Notes: a model not told the origin generated them from the letters alone. A stretch of 64,000 bases of DNA from Betaproteobacteria bacterium (GCA_004297625.1 SCTY01000003.1:434001-498000), one strand, 5' to 3'. Counted from the stretch's first letter, positions 8,066 through 17,745 are shown. Made by a program: numbers and translations.

Positions 8066-9400
8066 CTAGGGCCGCACGAATCGTCCGCTAGGGCCGGAGA
8101 CCACTTGCATCCCGCGCGCGATGATCCTCCCTCGCAGCATGGTGAGCACCGGACTCGCCGGCGTTCGCCAGCCGTCGAACGGCGTGAGCCGCGCGCGGCT
8201 CAGCTGATCCTCGTTGCGGATGACGAACGGCAACCTTGGGTCCAGCACCACCAGGTCCGCGTCGGACCCGGGCCGAAGCGCGCCTTTGGCAGGAAACAGC
8301 CCGAAGAGGCGCGCCGGGGCCTCGCAACAGGCTTCGACCAGGCGGGGATAGTCGATCACGTTGTCCTCCACGAGCCGCAGCATCAGCGGCAACAAGGTCT
8401 GCACGCCCGGGAATCCACCGGGCGCCTTCGCCAAATCAACCTCGCCTTGCGCTTTCTCCTCGGGAAGGTGCGGAGCATGGTCGGTTGCGACGATGTCGAT
8501 TACGCCTGCGCGTAAAGCCTGCTGCACGCTCGACAGGTCGGCGCGCGAGCGCAGCGGCGGCACCACTTTGGCGATCGGGCCGCGGCGCAGGATCTCGTCC
8601 TCTTCCAGCAGCAAGTTGTGCGGCGTCACTTCAGCGGATACGCCTGCGGCCTTCAGTGCGCGCAGCACATGCACGCTTTCCGCGGCGCTCACCTGCCGGA
8701 TATGGATGCGGGCGCGCACGGCATTGGCCGCCACGCAGGCGCGCGCCAGGCCGATCGCCTCGGCGACCGCGGGTCGCGAGGCGAGAAACGCACGGCGGCT
8801 TTCTTCCCGGCCGGCGGCGCCAAGGGCCGTGTGCGCCGCCACGATGCTGTCGTCGCCGGGCGTAATGCCGGCCACGCGATCGGCGGCCGCGACGGCCTCC
8901 AGGCAGCGCAGCAGCTCCTCGCCCGTGGCCACCAGCATGGGAGGCGGCAGGTCAGCGAGAAAAACCTCGAAGGAGATTGCCCCCAGGTCGCACAGCGCAC
9001 GCACATGCCCGGTATCCGGGCCGAGCCCGGCTTGCAGCGCGAAGTCGACATGTGCGCTGCGCTCTGCGAGCGCGCGCTTCTCGGCGAAAAGCTCCGGCGT
9101 GGTGGTCATCGGCTTGTCCGTAGGCATGACCATCACGGTGGTGACGCCGCCAACCGCGGCCGCGCGCGTGCCGCTGCCGAAGTCTTCCTTGTGCGTCAGG
9201 CCGGGGTCGCGGAAATGCACGTGCGCATCGACCAATCCCGGAAGCACCATGCAGCCGGAGACATCGATGCGCTCGCGAGCTTCCAGCTTCTCGCCGGGCG
9301 CAGCGATGCCGGCGATTTTTCCGTCGCGGATGGCGATGGCGCCGGGTTTGGCGCCCTCCGGACTGACGATGAGCCCGCCTTCAATTACCGCGTCCAGCAA
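8066..9400 (-). CDS. Dihydroorotase/allantoinase-like cyclic amidohydrolase with altered metal ligands
   Basis: Cyclic amidohydrolase of about 444 residues. The HxH motif DAHVHFRDPG and the beta-8 Asp in ATDHAPHLPEEK are present. Two usual ligands differ: the strand that normally holds the carboxylated Lys (F-K-x-F) reads ISFEVFL, and the beta-6 strand normally reading LHIxHxS reads IHIRQVS. It may use one metal, use Glu as the bridge, or be catalytically reduced. I place the start at the TTG at 9400, preceded by GGAG with 8 bases of spacing; an upstream ATG at 9496 would run into the divergent dctP-like gene and lacks family similarity. Confidence 0.75.
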   Translation of the reverse strand: MLDAVIEGGLIVSPEGAKPGAIAIRDGKIAGIAAPGEKLEARERIDVSGCMVLPGLVDAHVHFRDPGLTHKEDFGSGTRAAAVGGVTTVMVMPTDKPMTTTPELFAEKRALAERSAHVDFALQAGLGPDTGHVRALCDLGAISFEVFLADLPPPMLVATGEELLRCLEAVAAADRVAGITPGDDSIVAAHTALGAAGREESRRAFLASRPAVAEAIGLARACVAANAVRARIHIRQVSAAESVHVLRALKAAGVSAEVTPHNLLLEEDEILRRGPIAKVVPPLRSRADLSSVQQALRAGVIDIVATDHAPHLPEEKAQGEVDLAKAPGGFPGVQTLLPLMLRLVEDNVIDYPRLVEACCEAPARLFGLFPAKGALRPGSDADLVVLDPRLPFVIRNEDQLSRARLTPFDGWRTPASPVLTMLRGRIIARGMQVVSGPSGRFVRP

Positions 9401-9471
9401 CCGCGTCTCTCCGCCTGCAATGAGAGGCAAGCATACCTTACACTGACCACCACGACAGGGAGGCAACAGGC

Positions 9472-10455
9472 ATGAAATCGCTAGCTCGCATCGCAATCGG
9501 ATTGGCTCTTTCCGCGGGCCTCGCGGCGCAGACCGCGTCGGCGCAGGAATTCAAGTTCAACCTGGGCACGGTGCTGGATCCCAAGCACCCGGTCTCGGTC
9601 GGTATGTACAAGATGGCCGAGGTCGCCGAGAAGGCCTCCGGCGGCCGGCTCAAGCTCGAGATCTTCCCCTCGAGCCAGCTCGGCGCGCAGCGCGAGATGT
9701 GGCAGAACGTGCAGGCCGGCCTCATCGGCGGCATCGTCGACCCGACCGCCTCGCTCACCAACTTCGTGCCGCAGTTCGCGGTGCTCGACCTGCCGTACCT
9801 CGTGCAGAACCCGGAGCAGGCGTTCAAGCTGCTCGACGGCCCGGTGGTGGAATCGGAGCTGACCTCGAAGGCGCCGGCGGCGGGCTTTCGCGTCGTGCAC
9901 TATTGGGAGGTCACGTTCCGCAACGTCTATACGCGCACGCCGGTGAACTCGATCGCGGACCTCAAGGGCAAGAAGATCCGCGTGATTCCTAACCCGACCT
10001 TCATCGCGCTTTTCCGTGCCCTGGGCGCGGCGCCCACGCCGATGGCCTTCGGCGAGCTCTACACGGCCCTGCAGCAGGGCGTGGTGGACGGCGCGGAGAA
10101 CGACGCGGTCACCTACTTCACCACCAAGCACTACGAGGTGGCGAAGAACTATGCGCTCACCAATCACCTGATGCTCATCAACACGCTTGTTTTCAGCGAG
10201 AAGCAGTGGCAGCGCCTGCCGCAGGACTTGCGCAGCGTGCTGCTCAAGGCCTCCCTCGAGGGCCGCAAGGCCTGCCTGGACGAGCGCCACGCGCGCGAGG
10301 CGAAGGTGTTCGACGACCTGCGCGCCGGCGGGGTCAACATCACCAAGCCGGACCTCAAGCCGTTCGTGGAAGCGGGGCGTAAGACCTGGACCGAGTCCGA
10401 AGCGCGACTCGGCAAGGACCTGATCAAGAAGATCGCCGACGCGGCGGGCAAATAG
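9472..10455 (+). CDS. dctP: TRAP transporter solute-binding protein (DctP family)
   Basis: Periplasmic solute receptor of 327 residues for a TRAP transporter. It begins with a Sec signal peptide ending near ASAQ (residue 23) and continues with the DctP fold: SSQLGAQREMWQ, the central IRVIPNPTF strand where the ligand-carboxylate Arg usually sits, and LQQGVVDGAEN. A GGGAGG ribosome binding site lies 8 bases before the ATG. It heads an operon with dctQ, dctM and the three subunits of a molybdenum hydroxylase, which suggests that the imported carboxylate-bearing compound is the substrate of that hydroxylase or of its neighbours. Confidence 0.92.
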   Translation: MKSLARIAIGLALSAGLAAQTASAQEFKFNLGTVLDPKHPVSVGMYKMAEVAEKASGGRLKLEIFPSSQLGAQREMWQNVQAGLIGGIVDPTASLTNFVPQFAVLDLPYLVQNPEQAFKLLDGPVVESELTSKAPAAGFRVVHYWEVTFRNVYTRTPVNSIADLKGKKIRVIPNPTFIALFRALGAAPTPMAFGELYTALQQGVVDGAENDAVTYFTTKHYEVAKNYALTNHLMLINTLVFSEKQWQRLPQDLRSVLLKASLEGRKACLDERHAREAKVFDDLRAGGVNITKPDLKPFVEAGRKTWTESEARLGKDLIKKIADAAGK

Positions 10456-10471
10456 CGCTCGCGCCCACGAG

Positions 10472-10984
10472 GTGTCGGCGCTGCGCCGGTTCGTCCTCGG
10501 CCTCGACTGGCTGCTCGGCCAGGTCGAGGCCGTGCTGCTTGCCGCGATGGTCGCCGCGATCACGGCGGTGACCTTCGCGCAGGTGTTCACGCGCTACGTC
10601 ACCGAGAACCCGCTCACCTGGACCGAGGAGGTGGCGCGCTATCTCTTCGTCTGGATCACCCTGATCGGCGCGGCGGCCGGCGTGCGGCTGCACGCGCATT
10701 TCGGCCTGGACATCCTGCGGCGCTACGTGCCGCCGCTGCGCGGCTTCCTCGGCGCGGTGACGATGCTCATCGTGGCGGGCTTCCTCGGGCTGCTGCTTTA
10801 TACCGGCATCGCGGAAACGCGCCAGGCGGCGCTGCAATACTCGCCCGCGCTGCAGGTGCGCATGCACTGGGCTTACCTCGCAATTCCGGTTGGCGCCGGG
10901 CTCGCGCTCTGGCATGTGCTCGCCCACTGGGTGAGGAGCGGGTTCGCCGCGCATCCGCTCGACAAGATCGAAGAACGGAAATGA
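10472..10984 (+). CDS. dctQ: TRAP transporter small permease (DctQ family)
   Basis: Small membrane subunit of the TRAP transporter, 170 residues with four predicted transmembrane helices. The first is rich in Ala and Val (LLAAMVAAITAVTFAQVFTR) and is followed by the family signature TWTEEVARYLFVW. The start is the GTG at 10472, 16 bases after the dctP stop. Its stop overlaps the dctM start as ATGA, so the two permease subunits are probably translationally coupled. Confidence 0.9.
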   Translation: MSALRRFVLGLDWLLGQVEAVLLAAMVAAITAVTFAQVFTRYVTENPLTWTEEVARYLFVWITLIGAAAGVRLHAHFGLDILRRYVPPLRGFLGAVTMLIVAGFLGLLLYTGIAETRQAALQYSPALQVRMHWAYLAIPVGAGLALWHVLAHWVRSGFAAHPLDKIEERK

Positions 10985-12270
10985 CCGCATCGCTGGTCGC
11001 TTTCCTGGCCTTCATCGCGCTCGGCGTGCCGATCGCCTTCGCGCTCGGCACCGCGGCCGCCGTGGGACTGTGGATGATGGAGGGCGCGCCGCTCGCCATC
11101 ATCGCGAGCCGCACCTTCGGGGCGGTGGACAGCTTCACGCTTCTCGCCATTCCGTTCTTCATCCTGGCGGGCGAGTTGATGGAAACCGGCGGCATCTCGC
11201 AGCGGCTCATCGGCCTCGCGCGCGTGTTGGTCGGCCACATGCACGGCGGCCTGGGGAACGTGACGATCTTCGGCACGGTGCTGTTCTCCGGCATCTCGGG
11301 CTCGACGCAGGCGGACGCGGCGGCGGTGGGCGCGCTGATGATTCCGGCGATGAAGCGGCACGGCTACGGCCCCGCGCGCGCCGGCGCCATCGTGGCCGCT
11401 TCCGCCGGCATGGGCATCCTCGTGCCGCCCTGCCTCACGATGGTGGTGTACGGCAGCATCACCAACGTCTCGATCGGCGCGCTTTTTGCTGCAGGCTTTC
11501 TGCCTGCTTTCTTCATGGCGATAGCGCTCGCCGTTCAGCAGATGATCAGCGCGCGGCGCGCGGGACTCGAGCCCGAGCCGCGCGCCGGATGGGGCCAGCG
11601 CGCCCGCGCCTTCTACTCGGCGCTGTGGGCGTTGATGATGCCGGTCATCATCTTCGGCGGCATTCTCGGCGGCGTATTCACGCCGACCGAGGCGGCGGTG
11701 GTCGCGGCGGTCTACGCCATGCTCGCCGGCGGGCTCATTTACCGCGAGATCACGCCGGCGTTCCTGTACCGCGCGCTCGTGCGCACCGGGCTCGTCACCG
11801 GGGTGGTGATGCTCATGATCGCCGGCGCCAACATCCTTTCCTGGCTCATGACCGTCGAGCGGGTGCCGCATGCGATGGCGCGGCTGATCCAGGATTTCGG
11901 CGGCGGGCAGAGCGCGTTTCTGTTCCTCAGCGTGGTCGCGTTTCTCGTGCTTTTCGCGCTGCTCGACGGGCTTCCCGGCATGCTGATGATCACGCCGGTG
12001 TTCGTGCCGCTCGCCCAGCAGCTTGGCGTCGACCTGCTGCATTACGGCATCCTCATGACGGCGGTCATGGGCATCGCGCTTTTCCTGCCGCCGTTCGGCG
12101 TAGGCCTTTTCATCGTGCTTGGGATCTCGGGCTGCTCGTTGCGCGACATGTCGCGCGAGCTCCTTCCCTACATCGTCACCATGCTCGTCGTGTCGCTCGT
12201 CATCGCCTATGTGCCGGCGATCAGCTTCGCGGTGCCCGAGGCGCTCGGCCTGTATCGGCACGGCACCTGA
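10981..12270 (+). CDS. dctM: TRAP transporter large permease (DctM family)
   Basis: Large permease of 429 residues with about a dozen hydrophobic helices. It would carry the sodium-coupled transport step in the inner membrane. Family features include FFILAGELMETGGIS, the SGSTQADAAAVG loop and GGVFTPTEAAVVAAVYA. Start and stop both overlap neighbours (ATGA with dctQ, TGATG with the hydroxylase subunit), showing one tightly coupled transcript. Confidence 0.93.
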   Translation: MTASLVAFLAFIALGVPIAFALGTAAAVGLWMMEGAPLAIIASRTFGAVDSFTLLAIPFFILAGELMETGGISQRLIGLARVLVGHMHGGLGNVTIFGTVLFSGISGSTQADAAAVGALMIPAMKRHGYGPARAGAIVAASAGMGILVPPCLTMVVYGSITNVSIGALFAAGFLPAFFMAIALAVQQMISARRAGLEPEPRAGWGQRARAFYSALWALMMPVIIFGGILGGVFTPTEAAVVAAVYAMLAGGLIYREITPAFLYRALVRTGLVTGVVMLMIAGANILSWLMTVERVPHAMARLIQDFGGGQSAFLFLSVVAFLVLFALLDGLPGMLMITPVFVPLAQQLGVDLLHYGILMTAVMGIALFLPPFGVGLFIVLGISGCSLRDMSRELLPYIVTMLVVSLVIAYVPAISFAVPEALGLYRHGT

Positions 12271-14630
12271 TGGAGCCGCGAGCGAGGTTCCAGGCGATCG
12301 GACGGTCGCTGCCGCGCGCAGGCACAAGGCGCCTCGTCGCCGGCCGCGGACGCTATGTGGACGACATCGTGCTGCCGCGCATGGTGCACGCCGCCTTCCT
12401 GCGCAGCCCGTATCCACACGCGCGCCTCGCGCGCGTGGACCTCACGGTCGCGCGTGCCGCACCGGGCGTTCTCGCGGTGTATGCGTGGAGCGATCTGCAG
12501 GATACGGTGAGAGCGTGGCAGTCGCGCTCGGCGGCGTTCCCGGGACTGGTCTCGCCCACCCAGACGCCGCTCGCCGACGGGCGCTGCGCGTGGCAGGGCG
12601 AGCCGGTGCTGATGGCGCTCGCCGACACTCGCGCAGCGGCCGAGGACGCGCTCGAGCTCGCCGAAATCGAATGGGAGGAATTGCCGGCCGCCGTGGGCCT
12701 GGAGGCCGCGCTCGCGCCGCAGGCACCCGCGGTGCATCCGGGGCTTGCGAACAACGTGGCATGGACGAAGGAAACGCTGGGAGGCGACCCGGACGAGGCG
12801 TTCGCCAAGGCGGCGCTCGTTGTAGAGACGCAGGTGCACCTCGCGCGCCTCACCGGGGTAACGCTCGAGCCGCGCGGGCTGGTGGCCGACTGGGATCCCG
12901 CGGGCGAGACGCTGACGGTGCACCACTCGCATCAGATGCCGCACCAGATGCAGGCGCACTTCGCCGAGTTCTTCGGAGTTCCCGCGGAGCGCGTGCGCGT
13001 TGTCGTGCCGGACGTCGGCGGGGGCTTCGGTCTGAAGATGCACGTTTACCCCGATGAAATCGCGGCGATCGCGGGGGCGATAAAGCTCGCGCGCCCGGTG
13101 AAGTTCATCGCCGACCGCCTCGAATCGCTCGCCTCGGACATCCACGCCCGCGAGCACAACGTGCGCGCGCGCATGGCGCTCGACGGCGAGGGGCATATCG
13201 TCGGCTTCGATGTGGATCAGCGGCATGGCGCGGGCGCCTACTCCGTGTTCCCGCGCGGCAGCCCGGTGGAGTCGTCGGCCGCGCTGCATCTTGTCGGCGC
13301 GCCGTATCGCTTCGCGCATTTCCGCGGGCGGCTCACGATCGCGTTGCAGAACAAGGCCATGACCGGACAGTACCGCTCGGTCGGCCACCCGATCGCCGTG
13401 CTCGTCACCGAGCGGCTGGTGGAGCTCGCGGCGTGCGCGCGGGGCGAGGACGGGCTTGCGCTGCGACGGCGCAACTTCACGCCGCCCGGCGAAACGCCCT
13501 ACGTCAACGGCGCGGGGCAACGCTTGTTCGACGTCTCCCACGACGCCTGCCTGCTGGCGCTCGAGCGCCTTGTCGATGTGCCGCGCGTGCGGGAGACCGT
13601 GCGCTCGGCGCGCGCCGCCGGCCGGGCGCTCGGCTTCGGCGTTGCCTGCTACGTCGAAATGACCGCTACCGGGGCCGAGGCCTACGGCAAGGCCGGCGTG
13701 CCGGTCTCGGCCGCCGACAGCGTAAGCCTGTCGGTCGAGCTCTCCGGCGCGGTGCGCTGCGCGGCGAGCGTGACGGAAATCGGCCAGGGCGTCACCCAGG
13801 CGCTCGCGCAGGCGGTTGCCGACGGCGTCGGCGTTCCGGTAGAGCGGGTGCTCGTGCACACCGGGGACACTGCGCAGGTGCCGCATGGCGGCGGCGCGTG
13901 GGCCTCGCGCGGCGCGGCGATCGGCGCCGAGGCGGCCTGGCTCGCGGCGCGGCGGCTGCGCCGAAACATCCTCGAGGCGGCCGCGCGGCTGCTCGGCGCC
14001 GACGACGAGTCGCTCGACTTGCGCGACGGAACGATCGTCGATCACCGCGGCGAGGCCCGCCTCGAGCTCTCGGAGCTCGCGCATATCGCGGCGTTCAGGG
14101 GCTACGAGCTGCCGGAGGGCTTTCAGCCGCAGCTCTCGCTGATGCACCACTATCGCCGCTCGAAGGATCTTTTTCTTCCGGCGAACGGCGTTCAGGCGTC
14201 GCTCCTCGAGGTGGACCTTCACACCGGCCTCGTGCGCCCGCTCAGGCATTGGGCCGTGTGCGACTGCGGCCGGGTCCTGAATCCGCTGCTCGTCGAGGAG
14301 CAGCTGCGCGGCGGCGTCGTGCAGGGCATCGGCGAGGCCTTGTACGAGGAGCTGCGCTACGGGGAGGACGGCCACCTCGAGACCGGCACGCTCGCGGAAT
14401 ACCTCGTGCCCATGGCGGCCGAGATGCCCGACATCGAGGTTGCGCACGTGCAGACGCCCTATGACGGCACTTCTCTCGGGGCCAAGGGAGCCGGCGAAGC
14501 CGGGGTCGCGGCCGCGCCGGCCGCGATTCTCAACGCGGTGAACGACGCGCTCGCGCCTCATGGCGCGGCGCTGGACGCGGTTCCCATCAGCCCGGCCGCG
14601 GTCCTCGAGGCGCTCGAGCGAGGCCGATGA
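12270..14630 (+). CDS. Xanthine dehydrogenase family, molybdopterin-binding large subunit (second copy)
   Basis: Large subunit of a molybdenum hydroxylase, 786 residues. The reading frame is open far upstream inside dctM, but the real start is the ATG at 12270, which shares one base with the dctM stop and opens the family sequence (GRYVDDIVLPRMVHAAF). Cofactor motifs are VGGGFGLK near residue 250 and GAKGAGEAG near residue 740 with the catalytic Glu; no CO-dehydrogenase active-site Cys loop is seen. It is clearly paralogous to 329-2737 (both share the YRxVGHPIA stretch and the same ending). FAD and 2Fe-2S subunits follow with 4-bp overlaps, so this set is a complete enzyme. Confidence 0.92.
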   Translation: MEPRARFQAIGRSLPRAGTRRLVAGRGRYVDDIVLPRMVHAAFLRSPYPHARLARVDLTVARAAPGVLAVYAWSDLQDTVRAWQSRSAAFPGLVSPTQTPLADGRCAWQGEPVLMALADTRAAAEDALELAEIEWEELPAAVGLEAALAPQAPAVHPGLANNVAWTKETLGGDPDEAFAKAALVVETQVHLARLTGVTLEPRGLVADWDPAGETLTVHHSHQMPHQMQAHFAEFFGVPAERVRVVVPDVGGGFGLKMHVYPDEIAAIAGAIKLARPVKFIADRLESLASDIHAREHNVRARMALDGEGHIVGFDVDQRHGAGAYSVFPRGSPVESSAALHLVGAPYRFAHFRGRLTIALQNKAMTGQYRSVGHPIAVLVTERLVELAACARGEDGLALRRRNFTPPGETPYVNGAGQRLFDVSHDACLLALERLVDVPRVRETVRSARAAGRALGFGVACYVEMTATGAEAYGKAGVPVSAADSVSLSVELSGAVRCAASVTEIGQGVTQALAQAVADGVGVPVERVLVHTGDTAQVPHGGGAWASRGAAIGAEAAWLAARRLRRNILEAAARLLGADDESLDLRDGTIVDHRGEARLELSELAHIAAFRGYELPEGFQPQLSLMHHYRRSKDLFLPANGVQASLLEVDLHTGLVRPLRHWAVCDCGRVLNPLLVEEQLRGGVVQGIGEALYEELRYGEDGHLETGTLAEYLVPMAAEMPDIEVAHVQTPYDGTSLGAKGAGEAGVAAAPAAILNAVNDALAPHGAALDAVPISPAAVLEALERGR

Positions 14631-15439
14631 AGGCGCCGGCATTTCGCTACGCGCGTCCGGAGTCGCTCGACGAGGCAATCGCCCTGCTCGTCGAGCACGG
14701 CACGGACGCGAGAGTGCTCGCGGGCGGCCAGAGCCTGATGCCGATGCTCAACCTGCGCCTGCTGCAGCCTTCGGTACTCGTCGACATCAACCGCCTTCCT
14801 CTGAGTGAAATTCGTTTACAGGATCAAACCTTGGACATCGGTGCGCTCGCCCGGCACGCCGAGGTGCTGTATTCCGGAGAAGTCGCCCATATGGCGCCGT
14901 TGCTCAAGCTCGCGCTGCCGCATGTCGCGCATCTGGCGGTGAGAAATCGCGGCACGCACGGCGGCAGCTGCGCGCTGGCCGATCCGTCCGCCGAGATTCC
15001 CGCCTGCGCGCTGGCGCTCGAGGCGAGCTTCGTGCTGCGCGGTCCACGCGGCGAGCGGCGCGTGCCGGCGGAGCTGTTCTTCCGCGGGCTGTACGAGACC
15101 GCGCTCGGCGCCGACGAGCTCCTCGTGCGCGTGGACTATCCGCGCGCGCAACCCGGCTGGCGCTACGGCTTCCAGGAGGTGGCGCGGCGCCACGGCGATT
15201 TCGCGATCGCCGGCCTCGCCGCCGCGGCGCGCGTGGAAGGCGGCGTCTTGCGCGAAGCGCGGCTCGCCTTTTTCGGCGTCGCCGATCGGCCGGTACTCGT
15301 GCGCGGGGCAAGCGTTGAGGAACTACGGGAAAGAACGGACAAAATGGAAGTCTCCGGTACCCGCGTCTATCCGCCGCCGTTTCGCCGCCGCCTGGTGCGC
15401 GTGCTGCTCGAGCGCGTGACGAGCTCCATCGAGAAATGA
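14627..15439 (+). CDS. Molybdenum hydroxylase FAD-binding medium subunit (CoxM/XdhB type)
   Basis: FAD subunit of 270 residues. The N-terminal PCMH-type FAD domain shows VLAGGQSLMPMLNLR around residues 25-40 and RNRGTHGGSCALADPSAE around residue 105; the C-terminal CO-dehydrogenase flavoprotein domain follows. It passes electrons from the 2Fe-2S subunit to an acceptor. It overlaps the large subunit and the iron-sulfur subunit by 4 bp at each side, fixing the start and the L-M-S order. Confidence 0.92.
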   Translation: MKAPAFRYARPESLDEAIALLVEHGTDARVLAGGQSLMPMLNLRLLQPSVLVDINRLPLSEIRLQDQTLDIGALARHAEVLYSGEVAHMAPLLKLALPHVAHLAVRNRGTHGGSCALADPSAEIPACALALEASFVLRGPRGERRVPAELFFRGLYETALGADELLVRVDYPRAQPGWRYGFQEVARRHGDFAIAGLAAAARVEGGVLREARLAFFGVADRPVLVRGASVEELRERTDKMEVSGTRVYPPPFRRRLVRVLLERVTSSIEK

Positions 15440-15918
15440 AACATCCGCTTACCGAGCGCGAGATCCGCGCCATCGTGAACGGCCGGGAGGTGCGCGCGCG
15501 CGTTCCGGTGCGCAAGTCGCTCGTCGACTGGCTGCGCGAGGATCAGGGTCTTACCGGCAGCCACGTGGGCTGCGAGCACGGCGTATGCGGCGCCTGCTCC
15601 GTGGTGCTCGACGGGGCCGTGGTGCGCGGCTGCCTCACGCTCGCCGTGCAGGCCGACGGCGCGCGCATCGAGACGATAGAAGGCGCGACCGAAAGCGGAC
15701 GGATCGGGCGCCTGCAGGAAGCGTTCTACCAGCGTGCAGCGCTGCAGTGCGGCTTCTGCACGCCCGGCATGCTGCTCGTGGCGGCGGAGCTCCTCGCGCG
15801 CAATCCGAACCCGAGCCGCGACGAGATCCGCGAGGCGCTCTCGGGCAACCTGTGCCGCTGCACCGGCTACCACGCCATCGTGGACGCCGTGGAGGCGGCG
15901 AAGAGCGGGTCTAGGTGA
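15436..15918 (+). CDS. Molybdenum hydroxylase 2Fe-2S small subunit (CoxS type)
   Basis: Electron-transfer subunit of 160 residues with two 2Fe-2S clusters. The plant-ferredoxin-like domain has [16 protein letters not shown] followed by RGCLTLA; the helical domain has QCGFCTPGM and [10 protein letters not shown]. All eight cluster cysteines are present. It is the last gene of the 9472-15918 operon and overlaps the convergent ABC permease gene by 8 bp. Confidence 0.95.
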   Translation: MKHPLTEREIRAIVNGREVRARVPVRKSLVDWLREDQGLTGSHVGCEHGVCGACSVVLDGAVVRGCLTLAVQADGARIETIEGATESGRIGRLQEAFYQRAALQCGFCTPGMLLVAAELLARNPNPSRDEIREALSGNLCRCTGYHAIVDAVEAAKSGSR

Positions 15919-16684
15919 CGCGCTCCAGCCCGCGCACCGCCCAGCCGATGTAGCGGCGCTCGATCAGCACGCAGATCGCGTACATGACCACGCCCATGGC
16001 GGCGACGACGACGAGCCCCGCGAAGACCAGCGGCACATCGAAGCGCGAGCTCGCGGCGATCATCATGTAGCCGATGCCGCGATCGGCGGCGACCGTTTCC
16101 GAGACCACGGCGCCGACGAAGGCGAATGCGATGGCGATCTTCAGCGAAGCGAAGAAGAAAGGCAGCGAGCGCGGCACGCCGATCTTGCGGATGATCTGCA
16201 GGTTGCTCGCCCCGAGCGCGCGCAGCACGTCCTTGAGCTCGGGCTCGACGGTGATCAGGCCGGTCGCGACGTTGACCGCGATCGGCAGGAAGGCTGCCGA
16301 GAACGCGGTGAGCACCGCGGGGATCGCGCCGGTGCCGAACCAGATCACGAGTATCGGCACGAGCGCGACCTTCGGCACGCTGTTGAAGGCGACGAGCAGG
16401 GGATAGAGGCCCGCGTAGGCGAGCACCCAGGCGCCGATGGCGATGCCGAGCGCCATGCCGACCACCACGGAGAGCGCAAAGCCGATCAGGGTGGTGAAAA
16501 GCGTGAACCCCGCGTTGTACATGATCGGCTGGAAAGACCCGACGAGGGTTCTCCAGATGAGGCTCGGGCGCGGCAGCAGGAACGCCTCGATGCTGAAGAC
16601 CACGCAGAACGCTTCCCACAGGAGCAGGCCCACCACCGTGACGACCACCGGCGCGAGCAGGTAAGTGAGCCGCTCCCGGTCCAT
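15911..16684 (-). CDS. ABC transporter permease (nitrate/sulfonate/taurine type)
   Basis: Inner-membrane permease of 257 residues with about six helices, of the SsuC/TauC/ThiX family. The EAA loop that contacts the ATPase is seen as ALGASNLQIIRKIGVPRSLP around residues 165-185. It follows the solute-binding gene by 2 bp. The matching ATPase gene lies about 3.3 kb away on the opposite strand (19972-20778), separated by an amidohydrolase and an SDR gene. Confidence 0.9.
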   Translation of the reverse strand: MDRERLTYLLAPVVVTVVGLLLWEAFCVVFSIEAFLLPRPSLIWRTLVGSFQPIMYNAGFTLFTTLIGFALSVVVGMALGIAIGAWVLAYAGLYPLLVAFNSVPKVALVPILVIWFGTGAIPAVLTAFSAAFLPIAVNVATGLITVEPELKDVLRALGASNLQIIRKIGVPRSLPFFFASLKIAIAFAFVGAVVSETVAADRGIGYMMIAASSRFDVPLVFAGLVVVAAMGVVMYAICVLIERRYIGWAVRGLERVT

Positions 16685-16686
16685 CG

Positions 16687-17703
16687 CTACTTGATGTTCA
16701 CCTTGAGCTGGGATTCGGGCGGATAGAACTTGTCGGTGAAGATCTCGTCGGCGCTCACGCGGCGCTTCATGTTGAACGCTTCCGACACCTGCGCCAGGGT
16801 GCGGCTCAGCCGGTCCTTGTTGACCACGCCCATGCCGTGCTGCCGCACCGCCGGCGTGTCATGCACGGACTTCACGGTGAAAAGCAGCCGCTCGCGCTCG
16901 ATGTCCGGTTTGATCAGCGGATCGCGCTTGCTCACGCTCGCCACCGCGGCCGCCGGGTCGGCGATCATGTCGTTGAAGCCCTTCACGGTGCCGATGATCA
17001 TGGCGCGCGCGATCTGCGGGTTCTTGTCCAGCCAATCCGCCTTCGCGACCAGGACATGGCCGTAGAGGTCGACGCCGTAGTCGGCGTACGGCATGAAGTG
17101 GACCTGCGACAGGTCGACCTTGGCGCTCATGAGGTTGAGGCGCACGGTCAGGATGTGCCCGGTCACGGCGTCGGCCTGCTTGCGCAGCAGCATCGTTTCG
17201 CGCAGGTCCGGCGTCACCGTCTTCCAGTTGATGGTCTGGGGATCGAGGCCGTTCAGCTTGGCGAACAGCGGAAACACCTGGAAGCTCGCGTCGCCCTGCG
17301 GGGCGGCGATGGTCTTGCCCTTGAGGTCGGCCGGCTTCGCGATGCCGCTTTCCTTGAGCGACGCCACCGAAAGCGCGGAACGGTCGTAGACGAGGAAAAA
17401 GGCGCGCAGCTTCTGGTCCGGGTTCTCGCCCAGGAAGCGCAGCAGCACGTACAGGTCGGCGAGCCCCATGTCCCACGCTCCGGAGGCGACTTTCGCGATC
17501 GTGTCCCCGGAGCCGTAGCCGCGGTCCACGGTGATGTCGGCGCCGGCCTCCTTGAAGTAGCCCTTGTCCTGGGCGAGGGTCCAGGTCGACTGCTGGCCCT
17601 GGAAAGCCCAGTCGAGGATGAATTTCGCGCGCGGCTGGGCGTGCGCCGTTGCCGCGACGAGCAGCGCAGCGGTTGCAACTGCCAATGCCTTGAAGAGCTT
17701 CAT
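16687..17703 (-). CDS. ABC transporter solute-binding protein (NMT1/THI5-like, ThiY/SsuA family)
   Basis: Periplasmic receptor of 338 residues. I start it at the ATG at 17703 rather than 12 codons upstream, because it follows GGAGGGGAACCC directly and begins a clean signal peptide (MKLFKALAVATAALLVAATA, cut after AHAQ). The mature protein opens KFILDWAFQGQQ and has the GDTIAKVASGAWDMG ligand-cleft segment typical of NMT1-like receptors, which bind thiamine precursors, pyrimidines, riboflavin or sulfonates. Linked deaminase-type enzymes favour an N-heterocycle as ligand; this is inference. Confidence 0.88.
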   Translation of the reverse strand: MKLFKALAVATAALLVAATAHAQPRAKFILDWAFQGQQSTWTLAQDKGYFKEAGADITVDRGYGSGDTIAKVASGAWDMGLADLYVLLRFLGENPDQKLRAFFLVYDRSALSVASLKESGIAKPADLKGKTIAAPQGDASFQVFPLFAKLNGLDPQTINWKTVTPDLRETMLLRKQADAVTGHILTVRLNLMSAKVDLSQVHFMPYADYGVDLYGHVLVAKADWLDKNPQIARAMIIGTVKGFNDMIADPAAAVASVSKRDPLIKPDIERERLLFTVKSVHDTPAVRQHGMGVVNKDRLSRTLAQVSEAFNMKRRVSADEIFTDKFYPPESQLKVNIK

Positions 17704-17745
17704 GGGTTCCCCTCCGGTGAGTGATGAGCCAGAATACACAAATAG

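Noticed and set aside
11070..12269. 400-codon N-terminal extension of the second hydroxylase subunit
   Set aside because: It is a frame-shadow of dctM; the family sequence begins exactly at the ATG overlapping the dctM stop.
12207..14678. Minus-strand open frame of 823 codons opposite the second hydroxylase subunit
   Set aside because: Same codon-shadow composition as other antisense frames here; the plus-strand gene has complete cofactor motifs.
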